Positions 1 to 9,211 of a stretch of DNA of 64,000 bases are shown here, piece after piece. This stretch comes from Rivibacter subsaxonicus. GTDB taxonomy: Bacteria > Pseudomonadota > Gammaproteobacteria > Burkholderiales > Burkholderiaceae_C. The notes under the pieces were generated by a model that saw only the letters and a program-made list of their open reading frames with translations, ran no database searches and was not told the DNA's origin. The stretch lies in contig NZ_SHKP01000005.1 in assembly GCF_004217215.1 (NCBI RefSeq), positions 795,863 to 859,862 of the forward strand, given 5' to 3'. Each line of letters starts with the position of its first letter. Position 1 is the first letter of the stretch. The position numbers and the translations under genes were made by a program.

Positions 1-2
1 GT

Positions 3-521
3 GCGGCCGGGCTCAAGGCGCTGCGCGGAACCTTGAGCAATCCGCTGCCATGGTCGATCGCGCTCGGCGCGGCGGCCTCGGCGACCGGCTTCGAGCTGCC
101 CGGCCCGCTGAACCAGATCGTCAGGATGCTCGGCGATGCCGCGACGCCGGTGGCGCTGTTCACGATCGGTGCGGTGCTCTGGCGTGCCGGCCGCCATGCC
201 CATACGCGCACGCCCGTGGCACTCTTCCTTCCGGTCGCGCTGATCAAGCTGTTCCTGCACCCGCTGCTGGTGTTCGCGCTCGGCGCCGGCGCCATCGCGC
301 TAGGTGCGCCGCTGTCGCCCTTCAATCTGATGGTTCTGACGCTGGCGGCCGCGCTGCCCTCTGCCAGCAATGTCTCGCTGCTGGCCGAGCGCTACGGTGC
401 CGACAACGGGCGGGTGGCGCGCATCATCCTGAGCTCGACGGCGCTCGCCTTCCTGAGCTTCAGCCTGCTGGCCTGGTGCTTCGGTGCCGGCGCCGCGTCG
501 TCCGTCCGGCCGGGGGCCTGA
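3..521 (+). CDS. AEC-family (auxin efflux carrier-like) transporter, C-terminal part
   Basis: The frame is open from the first complete codon of the window, so the gene is cut by the left edge. About 172 residues remain, which is roughly the C-terminal half of a 300-320 aa transporter. The visible part has alternating hydrophobic segments and a conserved-looking stretch (LTLAAALPSASNVSLLAERYG) typical of the last helices of AEC permeases, which export organic acids or related anions across the inner membrane. An in-frame TTG at 33 could be mistaken for a start but lies inside the protein. The substrate cannot be inferred. Confidence 0.75.
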   Translation, partial: AAGLKALRGTLSNPLPWSIALGAAASATGFELPGPLNQIVRMLGDAATPVALFTIGAVLWRAGRHAHTRTPVALFLPVALIKLFLHPLLVFALGAGAIALGAPLSPFNLMVLTLAAALPSASNVSLLAERYGADNGRVARIILSSTALAFLSFSLLAWCFGAGAASSVRPGA

Positions 522-707
522 CCACCCCCCCACGAATGCGGGCGTTGCGCGCATGCGTCAGTTACATCTGAAGCCATGCAATTTGTCGCCCGAATGCGGG
601 ATTTCCCGGCCGGGTGTCCTTAAACTTTCACGACACGTTCATTCCGTGGCGTGACAAGCATCACGTAGCGGGCTCGACCTGCAGATCAACCTCGAAGGAT
701 TCACAAG

Positions 708-1685
708 ATGAAGCGCATCGCTCTCGCCGCGGCCCTGATGGCCGCCTTTGCCGGTTCCGCCATGGCGCAGTCCAGCGTCTCGCTCTACGGCCGCATCAAC
801 ACCTCGGTCGAATGGCAAGACAACGACACGATCGACAAGACCGTGATGCGCAACAACGCCTCGCGTTGGGGCCTGCGTGGCAACGAAGATCTGGGCGGTG
901 GACTGAATGCCTTCTTCCAGCTCGAGACGGGCTTCGGATCGGATGACGGCACCGGTACCGGTGGCTTCAACCGCGACGCCTATGTCGGCCTGAAGAGCAA
1001 CGCGCTGGGTCAGATCCAGGTGGGCAAGTTCAACAGCGCGCTGTACTACGCCACGATCGACTACATCGGGATGTTCAACCACAACACGGGTACGACGTCC
1101 GAAGACAATCTGTACTTCCTGCCGGTCGCGCAGACCAACGCGGTCGAGTACACCTCGCCCAAGTTTGGTGGCTTCAGCTTCTCGCTGACCGCCACCGCCG
1201 GCGAAGGCAACATCAACGCGTCCAAGAACTACGAAGGCGTCGTCCGCTGGGAAGCCGGCAACTTCTACGTGGCCGGCGGTTATGTGCAGTCCGAGAACGG
1301 GCAGACCGGCGCGGAGAACAATGGCTGGTCGGTCGCTGCCTCTTATGGCTTTGGCCCGTTCGTGGTGGGTGCCTCGATGAACCAGCCCGACATCCAGGGT
1401 CTGGGCAAGGCCGAGCACTACGCCTTGACCGGCATGTGGACGATGGGCGCGCTGGAGTTCCACGGCTCGGTGGGCTACCTCACCGAGTTCGACATCCCGG
1501 GCAGCGAGGAGACGACCCAGTTCACCCTGGGCGTCAACTACAACCTGTCGAAGCGGACCAAGCTGTACGCCTTCTATTTCATGGCCGACAACGGGACCAC
1601 CGCTGTTATCGGTACCGGCAACGTCCCCGGCATTCCCCAGCAGGACTTTTCTTCGATCGGCGTCGGCATTCGCCACAACTTCTGA
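708..1685 (+). CDS. Gram-negative porin (Omp32/OmpC-like)
   Basis: Outer-membrane general diffusion porin of 325 aa. A classic signal peptide (MKRIALAAALMAAFAGSAMA, cleavage before QSSVSLYG) is followed by the porin start motif SSVSLYGRINTSVEW and ends in an aromatic residue (GIGIRHNF), as needed for outer-membrane insertion. It is one of two porins here (the other at 29789-30898, minus), both opening with SSVxLYG. An AAGGA ribosome site lies 9 bases before the ATG, and a strong intrinsic terminator follows, so it looks monocistronic. The 186-bp spacer upstream holds the promoter and two GAATGCGGG words, but no other gene. Confidence 0.92.
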   Translation: MKRIALAAALMAAFAGSAMAQSSVSLYGRINTSVEWQDNDTIDKTVMRNNASRWGLRGNEDLGGGLNAFFQLETGFGSDDGTGTGGFNRDAYVGLKSNALGQIQVGKFNSALYYATIDYIGMFNHNTGTTSEDNLYFLPVAQTNAVEYTSPKFGGFSFSLTATAGEGNINASKNYEGVVRWEAGNFYVAGGYVQSENGQTGAENNGWSVAASYGFGPFVVGASMNQPDIQGLGKAEHYALTGMWTMGALEFHGSVGYLTEFDIPGSEETTQFTLGVNYNLSKRTKLYAFYFMADNGTTAVIGTGNVPGIPQQDFSSIGVGIRHNF

Positions 1686-1712
1686 TCCGGGAGCACGCTC
1701 TCGGAAACCCGA

Positions 1713-1738
1713 AAGCGGCCTGCGGGCCGCTTTTTTTT
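1713..1738 (+). terminator. Intrinsic terminator of the porin gene
   Basis: Hairpin GCGGCC-TGCG-GGCCGC (extended by A-T pairs on both sides) followed by eight T residues, 28 bp after the porin stop codon. A textbook rho-independent terminator. Confidence 0.9.
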
Positions 1739-1793
1739 CGGCAGCCGCTGCCACAATCATTTCTTTCCATCCGCCCTTGGGACCGCTTCCATC

Positions 1794-2639
1794 ATGAAGA
1801 TCACCACTCGCAAGTTCCTGAAGACCGCCGCCCTGGTTGCCGCCGCCGCCGTGCTCGTGGCCTGCGGCAAGAAGGACGAACCGGTTGCCGCCGCGCCCGC
1901 CGCCTCGGCGCCGCCGCCCCCGCCGCCGGCCAAGGTCTACGTGGTCGGCACGGACGCCGCCTACGCGCCTTTCGAGTTCCAGAACGAGAAGGGCGAGATC
2001 GTCGGCTTCAGTGTCGACCTGCTGAACGCCGTGGCTGCCAAGGGCGGCTTCGAGGTCAAGTTCGTCAACACGCCGTGGGAAGGCATCTTCAACGCGCTGG
2101 GCCAGGGCGACCGCGACCTGCTGATCTCGTCGATCACGATCACCGACGAGCGCAAGCAGACGATGGACTTCTCCGATCCGTACTTCGATGCCTACCAGCT
2201 GATCGCGGTCAAGGAGAGCAGCAAGATCGCCAAGTTCGACGATCTCAAGAAGCTCAAGGTTGGGGTCCAGACCGGCACCACCGGCGACGAGGTCGTGACC
2301 AAGCTGCTGGGCAAGAACAGCACCAACGTCAAGCGCTTCGAATCGACCCCGCTCGCGCTCAAGGAACTCGAGGCCGGTGGCGTCGATGCGGTGGTGGCCG
2401 ACAACGGCGTGGTCGTCAACTTCGTGACCAACAACCCAGGCGCCAAGTTCAAGACCATCACCGACAAGGCTTTCCTGCCCGAGCAGTACGGCGTCGCGGT
2501 CAAGAAGGGCAACGCCGAAATGCTGGCCAAGATCAACAAGGGCCTGGCCGCCATCAAGGCCGACGGCACCTACGACAAGGTGTTCGCCAAGACCTTCGGC
2601 GCGGCGCCTGCGCCGGCAGCGGCAGCAGCGTCCAAGTAA
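1794..2639 (+). CDS. Amino-acid ABC transporter substrate-binding lipoprotein (SBP family 3)
   Basis: 281 aa. The N-terminus has a lipoprotein signal with lipobox (LVAC-GKK), so it is probably anchored to the periplasmic face. An Ala/Pro-rich tether (about residues 30-45) leads into a family 3 solute-binding domain with recognisable blocks: GTDAAYAPFEF, GEIVGFSVDLLNAVA, ITDERKQTMDFSDPYF and VGVQTGTTGDEV. The family binds polar amino acids or opines and delivers them to a HisM/GlnP-type permease, which is the next gene, 18 bp downstream. No ATP-binding subunit is encoded nearby. The exact ligand is unknown. Confidence 0.9.
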   Translation: MKITTRKFLKTAALVAAAAVLVACGKKDEPVAAAPAASAPPPPPPAKVYVVGTDAAYAPFEFQNEKGEIVGFSVDLLNAVAAKGGFEVKFVNTPWEGIFNALGQGDRDLLISSITITDERKQTMDFSDPYFDAYQLIAVKESSKIAKFDDLKKLKVGVQTGTTGDEVVTKLLGKNSTNVKRFESTPLALKELEAGGVDAVVADNGVVVNFVTNNPGAKFKTITDKAFLPEQYGVAVKKGNAEMLAKINKGLAAIKADGTYDKVFAKTFGAAPAPAAAAASK

Positions 2640-2657
2640 GCGCGACCGCGGCCACCG

Positions 2658-3413
2658 ATGTTCGACCTGCGCTGGAACATCCTCGCCGGCTACAGCGACC
2701 TGTTCGTTGCGGCGCTGTGGATGACCATCGGGCTGTCGTTGGTGGCCATGGTTTTCGGACTGGCGCTGGGTCTGGTGCTGGGGCTGGTGACCAGTTCGCG
2801 CCAGGCCCCGGCGCCGAAGGCGCTGTGGCTCAGGCTGCTGCTGAAGCCGGCCCAGTGGCTGACGCTGGCCTACGTGACCTTCTTTCGCGGCACGCCGCTG
2901 TTCGTGCAGATCCTGCTGGTGCACTTTGCGTTGATGCCGACGCTGGTGCATCCCGAGTACGGCCTGCTGCTGAGCGGCGAGGCCGCTTCGCAGTTCCGTC
3001 AGAACTACGGCGCCTTCTTCTCCGGCGCGCTGGCGCTCACGCTCAACGCGGGCGCCTACATCTCGGAGATCTTCAGGGCTGGCATCCAGAGCATCCACAC
3101 GGGCCAGACCCAGGCCGCCTACAGCCTGGGCCTGACGCATGTGCAGAGCATGCGTTTCGTGATCCTGCCGCAGGCTTTCCGGCGCATGGTGCCGCCGCTG
3201 GTCAACGAGGGCGTCACGCTGATCAAGGACTCCTCGCTGGTGTCGGCGATCGGCCTGGCCGAACTGGCGCTGGCCGCGCGCACGGTGGCCGGGGCCTACT
3301 CGCGCTACTGGGAGCCCTATCTGGCGATCTCGGCGATGTACCTGGTGCTGACCTTGACGCTGTCGACGCTGGCCAAGCGGCTGGAAGCACCGGCGCATCT
3401 GCGCGGCCGCTGA
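2658..3413 (+). CDS. Amino-acid ABC transporter permease (HisM/GlnP type)
   Basis: 251-aa inner-membrane permease. It opens with a long hydrophobic helix (residues about 14-45), has the family block TFFRGTPLFVQILL near residue 75, and the EAA loop near residue 160-180 (QAAYSLGLTHVQSMRFVILPQAFRRMVPPLVN), which docks the ATPase. It forms an operon with the binding protein just upstream. The expected third gene, the ATPase, is missing: priA follows on the opposite strand after 16 bp. The ATPase must be encoded elsewhere or shared with another system. Confidence 0.9.
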   Translation: MFDLRWNILAGYSDLFVAALWMTIGLSLVAMVFGLALGLVLGLVTSSRQAPAPKALWLRLLLKPAQWLTLAYVTFFRGTPLFVQILLVHFALMPTLVHPEYGLLLSGEAASQFRQNYGAFFSGALALTLNAGAYISEIFRAGIQSIHTGQTQAAYSLGLTHVQSMRFVILPQAFRRMVPPLVNEGVTLIKDSSLVSAIGLAELALAARTVAGAYSRYWEPYLAISAMYLVLTLTLSTLAKRLEAPAHLRGR

Positions 3414-3429
3414 GCGCCGCCGGCTTTCT

Positions 3430-5517
3430 TCAGATCGCGAGCGGATCGACGTCGATCGCCCAGCGCATCACGCGTGGCGTCTTCAGGCCCTGCAGCTGGG
3501 GCAGCCAGCCGGCCAGAAAGCGCTGCAGAGGCGGTCGCGCCGCACATTCGATGAGCAACTGCGCCCGTTCCACGTCGGCGACGCGCTGCATCGGCGTCGG
3601 CACGCTCGGGTAGAGCACGACACCGGCCGCGGCGGCGGCCTCGCTACCGAGCGCCGCCGCTGCATCGAGCCAGGCGCGTGCAGCCTCCTGCGTGCGCGCA
3701 TCGGCGCGCAGCAGCGCAAGATGCGCGTAGGGTGGCAGCCCGGCCTGGCGCCGCTCTGCGAGTTGCGAGTGCGCGTAGGCCTCGCTGTCATGACGGTCCA
3801 GCGCCGCGAACAGCGCGTGCTGCGGATGCCAGGTCTGGACCCACATCTCGCTGGCCGCGGCATGCGCGGCGTCACGGCCGGCGCGGCCAGCGGCCTGTAG
3901 CAGCAGCGCGAACAGCCGCTCGGGCGCGCGGAAGTCGCTGCTGAACAGTGCTGCGTCGGGTTGCACCGCGGCCACCAGCGTGACGCGGCGGAAGTCATGA
4001 CCCTTGGCCACCATCTGGGTGCCGACCAACACGTCGACCTCACCGGCATGCACCCGCGCCAGGCCAGCCGCCAGCGCGCCGGCGTGGCGCGTGGTGTCGG
4101 CATCGAGCCGCGCCACGCGGGCGCCGGGCAGCGCCTGCGCGAGTTGCTCCTCGAGCCGTTCGGTGCCGCGGCCGAGCGGCTGGATGTCGGCGTTGCCGCA
4201 GTCAGGGCAGGCGCGCGGAACGCGTTCGGTGAAGCCGCAATGGTGGCAGCGCAGCGTGCGGTCGCCCTTGTGGAACACGCGCCAGGCGCTGCAATGCGGG
4301 CAGCCGCTCTTCCAGCTGCAGTCGAGGCAATGCAGCACCGGCGAGTAGCCGCGCCGATTGAGCAGCAGCAGGCTCTGCTCGCCGCGCGCGATGCGCTCGG
4401 CGATCGCCTGCATCAGCGCCGGCGCCAGCGCGCTGGCGCGCTGCTGCTCGCGCGGGACCTGGTTCATGTCGAGCAGACGCACCCGCGGCAGGCCGCCACC
4501 GCCGACGCGGCCGGCCAGCACCAGCCTGCGGTAGCGCCCGGCGCCACCGTCGGCGATCGGCAGCGCGTTGTGCCAGGTTTCGAGCGAGGGCGTGGCCGAG
4601 CCGAGGATCACCGGCGCGCGCTCCAGCCGCCCGCGCAGCACCGCGAGATCGCGCGCCGAGTAGCGCGCGCCGTCCTGCTGCTTGTAGGAGGCATCGTGTT
4701 CCTCGTCGACGACGATCAGGCCCAGCCGCGGCAACGGCGCGAACACCGCCATCCGCGTGCCGAGCACCAGGTCGGCCTCGCCGAGCAGCGCCTGCAGCCA
4801 ATGCGCCAGGCGCTGGGCAGGCGTCAGGCCGCTGTGCAGCGAGACGATGCGCCGATTCGGAAAGCGCTCGGCGAAGCGCGCCTCCAGTTGCGGCGTCAGG
4901 TTGATCTCGGGCACCAGCACCAGCGCCTGGCGGCCGCCATCGAGCACGCGCTGCGCCTCGCGCAGGTAGACCTCGGTCTTGCCGCTGCCGGTGACGCCGT
5001 GCAGCAGGCTCACGCCAGGCGGCTCGGCGGCGGCCTGGGCGCGCAGGGCGTCGAGTGCCGCCGACTGGGCCTCGGTCAGTGGGCGCAGCGAGGCCTGTTC
5101 GGCAGGCGCCGGCGCAGCCGGGGGCGCGATCTTCTTGCGCAGGCGCTTGAGCCGGCGTTCGAGCGCGGCGGCGTCCAGGTCGCGCAGCGCGGCCGGCAGC
5201 ACCGCCAGCGCCAGTTCGCCGACGCCGCGCTGGTAGTAGCCGGCCGCGAACTCGACCAGGCTGCGCCAGGCGGCGGGCAGCGGCGGCAACGCGCCGAAGT
5301 GCTCGACGATCCCGCGCAGCGCCATCGACTCGGCCGGTGCATCAGCGCCCGTGTCCCAGACCACGCCGAGCACCTCGCGCTTGCCGAATGGCACGCGTAC
5401 CAGCGTGCCGGGTGCCAGCGCCTGCTCGCTGAGGTAGTCGAGCGGCCGGTCGAGACCACTGTGCTGCGGCGCGTCGACGGCCACGGCCAGACGCTGCCCA
5501 GCCGTCGGAGCCGTCAC
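3430..5517 (-). CDS. priA: Primosomal protein N' (replication restart helicase PriA)
   Basis: 3'-5' DNA helicase that reloads the replisome at stalled forks. Visible in order: N-terminal DNA-binding region, Walker A (GVTGSGKTEVY, about residue 175), DEEH box (VVDEEHDASYKQQ), GSATPS motif, a cysteine cluster for two zinc ions (CLDCSWKSGCPHC, CHHCG, CPDCGNAD) and the late helicase motif QAAGRAGR. The GTG at 5517 is preferred (695 aa): AAGAAGG lies about 7 bases upstream. The longer frame starts only at a TTG (5565) without a site. It is probably co-oriented with hemE; an AT-rich 385-bp spacer separates them. Confidence 0.93.
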   Translation of the reverse strand: MTAPTAGQRLAVAVDAPQHSGLDRPLDYLSEQALAPGTLVRVPFGKREVLGVVWDTGADAPAESMALRGIVEHFGALPPLPAAWRSLVEFAAGYYQRGVGELALAVLPAALRDLDAAALERRLKRLRKKIAPPAAPAPAEQASLRPLTEAQSAALDALRAQAAAEPPGVSLLHGVTGSGKTEVYLREAQRVLDGGRQALVLVPEINLTPQLEARFAERFPNRRIVSLHSGLTPAQRLAHWLQALLGEADLVLGTRMAVFAPLPRLGLIVVDEEHDASYKQQDGARYSARDLAVLRGRLERAPVILGSATPSLETWHNALPIADGGAGRYRRLVLAGRVGGGGLPRVRLLDMNQVPREQQRASALAPALMQAIAERIARGEQSLLLLNRRGYSPVLHCLDCSWKSGCPHCSAWRVFHKGDRTLRCHHCGFTERVPRACPDCGNADIQPLGRGTERLEEQLAQALPGARVARLDADTTRHAGALAAGLARVHAGEVDVLVGTQMVAKGHDFRRVTLVAAVQPDAALFSSDFRAPERLFALLLQAAGRAGRDAAHAAASEMWVQTWHPQHALFAALDRHDSEAYAHSQLAERRQAGLPPYAHLALLRADARTQEAARAWLDAAAALGSEAAAAAGVVLYPSVPTPMQRVADVERAQLLIECAARPPLQRFLAGWLPQLQGLKTPRVMRWAIDVDPLAI

Positions 5518-5902
5518 CGCACGGCCTTCTTGCGCGAAGTCCGCGCCGCTCTCGCCAAAGGGCAAAGTCGAAGCTTCAGTCGAGCTTGTGGCCGCAAGTC
5601 CTTGATTTCAGACATGTTTTGAAACTATCCACTCGACCTGTGGAAAACTTTGTGGGGAACCTGAGCGAACGCGCGCTAAGTCTTTGATCCGCAACGCCCC
5701 GGCTGTCGTTGATCGTTTTCCGGGCACGGGAGAAATTTATTGAAAATCAAACACTTAGCTTGTGGTAGCGAGCTTGCGCTGCTGCGTTGCAATAGGCAGC
5801 GTGGCGCTGGGGTACTCGCGGGTTTCTGGGGATAAGTCAAGGATGACGGACCCTGAACACGGGAAAACCCGCGTTGGAACCATGCATCCTGCGCAGTTGT
5901 GC
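5518..5902. other. AT-rich spacer between hemE and priA with DnaA-box-like words
   Basis: No gene is supported here. The stretch is visibly richer in A+T than its surroundings (for example GAGAAATTTATTGAAAATC, 5730-5748). It carries several words close to the DnaA box TTATCCACA: CTATCCACT (5625), TGTGGAAAA (5639, one mismatch on the minus strand), TGTGGGGAA (5651) and TGGGGATAA (5827, one mismatch on the minus strand). It should also contain the priA promoter. Whether it has any replication role is unknown. Confidence 0.4.
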
Positions 5903-7039
5903 TCAGGCGCCGGCGGACCTTTGACGGCGCGAGTGAGCGTGCACTGTGTCGACGAGCACGGACACTGCTTCCGGGGGGGTGAACTGGCTGATTCCGTGGC
6001 CGAGGTTGAAGACATGGCCATCGCTGCGGCCATGGCGTTCCGGCGCGCCGAAGCTGTCGAGCACGCGCTCCACCTCGGTGCGGATGGCCGCCTCGCCACC
6101 GAACAGCACCGACGGGTCGAGGTTGCCCTGCAGCGCCACGCGGTGGCCGACCCGGTCCCGCGCCGCGCCCAGGTTCATCGTCCAGTCGAGGCCGACCACG
6201 TCGCAGCCACTGTCGGCGATCTGCTCCAGCCACAGCCCGCCGCCCTTGGTGAAGACGATCTGCGGGATGCGGCAGCCCGCATGCTCTCGCTTGATTTGGC
6301 GCAGAACGCGCTCGGTGTAGGCCAGGCTGAACTCTTGGAAGGCGCCGTCGGCCAGCACGCCGCCCCAGCTGTCGAAGACCATCACCGCCTGCGCGCCGGC
6401 CTCGATCTGGGCATTGAGGTAGGCCGCGACGGCGTCGGCGTTGATCGCGAGGATCCGGTGCATCAGGTCCGGCCGGCGGTAGAGCATCGACTTGACGAGA
6501 CGGTAGTCGTCGCTGCCGCCGCCTTCGACCATGTAGCAGGCCAGGGTCCACGGGCTGCCGGAGAAGCCGATCAGCGGGACCCGGCCCACCTTTCGACCGT
6601 TCGCGTCGGCCTGGGTCAGCGCGCGGCGGATCGAGCTCACGGCGTCGAAGACGTAGCGCAGCTTGTCGAGGTCGGGCGCTTGCAGGCGCATCACGTCGGC
6701 CTCGTCACGCAGCGGACGCGCGAACTTCGGGCCCTCGCCCTGCGCGAAGCTCAGGCCCAGGCCCATCGCGTCGGGCACGGTGAGGATGTCGGAGAACAGG
6801 ATCGCCGCGTCGAGCGGGTAGCGCTCGAGCGGCTGCAGCGTGACCTCGGTCGCGTAGTCGGGATTCGTCGCCAGGCCCATGAAGCTGCCGGCGCGCGCGC
6901 GGGTGGCGTTGTACTCGGGCAGGTAGCGCCCGGCTTGGCGCATCAGCCAGACCGGCGTGCAGTCGGTCGGCAGACGCAGGCAGGCGCGCAGGAAGCGCTC
7001 GTTGGCCAGCGCTGGCAGTTGAAGATTGGGGGTGTTCAT
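5903..7039 (-). CDS. hemE: Uroporphyrinogen decarboxylase
   Basis: Cytosolic haem-pathway enzyme that decarboxylates the four acetate side chains of uroporphyrinogen III to give coproporphyrinogen III. The 378-aa protein carries the N-terminal signature [15 protein letters not shown] with the substrate-binding arginines, the second signature around [19 protein letters not shown], and the C-terminal [11 protein letters not shown] and GHGI blocks. The start is ATG 7039 ([11 protein letters not shown]). Upstream GACAAT (7053-7048) ends 8 bases before the ATG, so the message may be leaderless. Gene order hemE then priA is seen in other Burkholderiales. Confidence 0.95.
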   Translation of the reverse strand: MNTPNLQLPALANERFLRACLRLPTDCTPVWLMRQAGRYLPEYNATRARAGSFMGLATNPDYATEVTLQPLERYPLDAAILFSDILTVPDAMGLGLSFAQGEGPKFARPLRDEADVMRLQAPDLDKLRYVFDAVSSIRRALTQADANGRKVGRVPLIGFSGSPWTLACYMVEGGGSDDYRLVKSMLYRRPDLMHRILAINADAVAAYLNAQIEAGAQAVMVFDSWGGVLADGAFQEFSLAYTERVLRQIKREHAGCRIPQIVFTKGGGLWLEQIADSGCDVVGLDWTMNLGAARDRVGHRVALQGNLDPSVLFGGEAAIRTEVERVLDSFGAPERHGRSDGHVFNLGHGISQFTPPEAVSVLVDTVHAHSRRQRSAGA

Positions 7040-7134
7040 CGACCGCGATTGTCGCAGCGCCACTGCCAAGGCGAGCCGTCGACGCCGTATGCTGCGCACC
7101 TCGCCGCCGTGGCGATCGAATGACGAGGAGTGCC

Positions 7135-7758
7135 ATGTCCAGCTTTGTGATGACCGTCCGCAGCGTTCGCCTGGTGGCGGCGCTGGCCCTTGCCGCCGTG
7201 CTCGCGGGCTGCGGCTACAACGACTTCCAGCGCCTCGACGAGGCCACCAAGTCGGCCTGGTCCGAGGTGCTCAACCAGTACCAGCGGCGTGCCGACCTGA
7301 TTCCCAACATCGTCAGCACGGTCAAGGGCGAGGCGGCGTTCGAGCAGGAGACGCTGACCAAGGTGATCGAGGCACGCTCGCGCGCCACCGCGATCCAGGT
7401 CACGCCGGAGACACTGAACAACCCCGAGGCCTTCCAGAAGTTCCAGGCCGCGCAGGGCGAACTGGGCTCGGCGTTGAGCCGGCTGATGGCGGTCAGCGAG
7501 AACTACCCGAACCTCAAGGCCAACCAGGGCTTCCAGGACCTGCGCGTGCAGCTCGAAGGCACCGAGAACCGCATCACGGTGGCGCGCAACCGCTACATCA
7601 AGGCGGTGCAGGACTTCAACGTGCTTGCGCGCAGCTTCCCGACCAATCTGACGGCGATGATCTTCGGCTACCCGGCCAAGCCCAACTTCGCGGTCGCCAA
7701 CGAGGCGCAGATCTCGGCGCCGCCGACGGTGAGCTTCGACAAGCCGGCCTCCAAGTAG
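7135..7758 (+). CDS. LemA family lipoprotein
   Basis: 207 aa. The N-terminus carries a lipobox ([10 protein letters not shown]), followed by a predicted coiled-coil LemA domain ([17 protein letters not shown], then [15 protein letters not shown] and the [12 protein letters not shown] block). ATG 7135 is chosen because AGGAG ends 4 bases before it; the earlier in-frame ATG at 7120 has no site. LemA proteins are membrane-associated and of unknown biochemical role. Here the gene heads a three-gene set with two TPM-domain proteins, an arrangement found widely in bacteria. Divergent from hemE across about 95 bp. Confidence 0.9.
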   Translation: MSSFVMTVRSVRLVAALALAAVLAGCGYNDFQRLDEATKSAWSEVLNQYQRRADLIPNIVSTVKGEAAFEQETLTKVIEARSRATAIQVTPETLNNPEAFQKFQAAQGELGSALSRLMAVSENYPNLKANQGFQDLRVQLEGTENRITVARNRYIKAVQDFNVLARSFPTNLTAMIFGYPAKPNFAVANEAQISAPPTVSFDKPASK

Positions 7759-7777
7759 AGCCTGCGACGAGTCGGCC

Positions 7778-8698
7778 GTGATGTCGCTTCTGCTGCGGCG
7801 CTGGCCCGCGCTGGCGGCCTTGCTGCTGCTTGTCGCCGCGTGCGGCCTGGCCCGCGCGCAGGATCTGAAGCCGTTGCCGGTGCCCGCGGCGCCGCTGACC
7901 GACCAGACCGGCACGCTGACGCCGACGCAGCGCGCGGCGCTCGAGGCCAAGCTGGCCGGGATCGAGCGCGAGCTTGGCACCCAGGTGGCGGTGGTGATCG
8001 TCGCCAGCACCGCGCCCGAGGACATTGCCGACTACACGCAGCGCCTCGGCGATGCCTGGAAGATCGGCCGGCGCGAGGTCGGCGACGGGCTGCTGATCGT
8101 GGTCGCCAAGGACGATCGCAAGATGCGCATCGCGCCGGCCAAGTCGCTCGAGGGCGCGGTGCCCGACCTCGCCGCGCGCCAGATCATCGAGCGCACGCTG
8201 GCGCCGGCCTTTCGCAAGGGCGACTATGCCGGCGGCCTGAACGCCGCGGTCGACCAGCTGGCCGCCCGCATCAAGGGCGAGGCGCTGCCGGAGCCGGGCC
8301 GCGACGCCGGCAGTCGCGCGCAACAGGGCCTCGACTTCGGTGACCTCGCGCTGTTCTTCTTCATCGCGGTCCCGGTCGCCGGCGCGGTGCTTACGGCGAT
8401 GATGGGCCGCAAGCTTGGTAGCCTGGTGACCGCCGGCGGTGCCGGCGCGCTGGCCTTTGTCGCCAGCACCAGCCTGCTCGTTGCGCTTGGCGCCGGGCTG
8501 GTGGCGCTGGTGCTGGTCGGCGTGCTCGGCATCGGCGCCAGCCGGCGCGGCTCGGGCATGGGCGGTCACGGCGGGCTGCCGCCGGTGATCTTTCCCGGTG
8601 GCGGCGGCGGTTGGGGCGGTGGCGGCGGCGGGGGAGGCGGCTGGTCCTCCGGCGGTGGCGGTGATTTCGGCGGCGGCGGCGCCTCCGGCGACTGGTGA
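7778..8698 (+). CDS. TPM domain (DUF477/YgcG-like) membrane protein with Gly-rich tail
   Basis: 306 aa. A signal peptide (cleaved near ARAQ-DLKPLP) leads into a periplasmic TPM domain (about residues 35-165, with LTDQTGTLTPTQRAALE and VGDGLLIVVAKDDRKMRI). Two hydrophobic stretches follow (about 190-250) and then a tail made almost only of Gly, Trp and Ser that ends ASGDW. This is the usual layout of YgcG-type proteins. The start is GTG 7778 or the adjacent ATG 7781. It lies in an operon between LemA and a second TPM gene; these may work together at the envelope, but no activity is established. Confidence 0.88.
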   Translation: MMSLLLRRWPALAALLLLVAACGLARAQDLKPLPVPAAPLTDQTGTLTPTQRAALEAKLAGIERELGTQVAVVIVASTAPEDIADYTQRLGDAWKIGRREVGDGLLIVVAKDDRKMRIAPAKSLEGAVPDLAARQIIERTLAPAFRKGDYAGGLNAAVDQLAARIKGEALPEPGRDAGSRAQQGLDFGDLALFFFIAVPVAGAVLTAMMGRKLGSLVTAGGAGALAFVASTSLLVALGAGLVALVLVGVLGIGASRRGSGMGGHGGLPPVIFPGGGGGWGGGGGGGGGWSSGGGGDFGGGGASGDW

Positions 8699-9211
8699 GT
8701 GGCTGAGATGGGCATTGCACGCTTCCTGCGCCACCGCTGGCTCGACGAGGGCGACGCCCGACGCATGCTCGGCGCCGGCGCGCTCGAGCGCGTCGAGCAG
8801 CGCGTGCGCGCCAGCGAGCAGCGCCACAGCGGCGAGGTCCGCGTCTGCGTCGAGGCCGGGCTGCCGCTCGGCTACCTGTGGAAGGGCCTGGGCGCGCACG
8901 CCCGCGCCGTCACGCTGTTCGGCAAGCTGCGGATCTGGGACACCGAGCACAACAACGGTGTGCTGATCTACCTGCTGCTGGCCGATCACGCCATCGAGGT
9001 GGTCGCCGATCGCGGCATCACGCGTCACGTGGAGCCCCAGCGCTGGCAGCAGATCGTCGGCGCGATGCGCGAGGACTTTCGCGCCGGGCGTTTCGAGGAG
9101 GGCCTGAACGCGGCGATCGACGCGGTCGACGGCCTGCTCGTCAGCCACTACCCGCTGGCCCCGGGCCAGCGCAACCCGAACGAGTTGCCCGACGTGCCCG
9201 ATCTGCGCTGA
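8699..9211 (+). CDS. Second TPM domain (DUF477) protein, without signal or membrane segments
   Basis: 170 aa. It starts at GTG 8699, directly after the previous stop codon, or at ATG 8708 (MGIARFLRHRWLDEGDARR). A TPM domain fills most of the protein (SGEVRVCVEAGLPLG, NNGVLIYLLLADHAIEVVADRGI, FEEGLNAAIDAVDGLL). No signal peptide or transmembrane helix is obvious, unlike its upstream partner. Translation is probably coupled. Its stop codon abuts the stop codon of the convergent RNA methyltransferase gene in the palindrome TGATCA, so there is no intergenic base at all. Confidence 0.88.
   Translation: MAEMGIARFLRHRWLDEGDARRMLGAGALERVEQRVRASEQRHSGEVRVCVEAGLPLGYLWKGLGAHARAVTLFGKLRIWDTEHNNGVLIYLLLADHAIEVVADRGITRHVEPQRWQQIVGAMREDFRAGRFEEGLNAAIDAVDGLLVSHYPLAPGQRNPNELPDVPDLR

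Noticed and set aside
639..3398. A 919-codon open frame on the minus strand opposite the porin and ABC genes
   Set aside because: It is antisense to three well-supported genes, is rich in Arg, Gln, His and Asp, and shows no domain. Long antisense frames are expected at this GC content. The same applies to the long frames opposite glcB (19705-22764), the M13 gene (23029-24954) and the oxidase (46624-49098).
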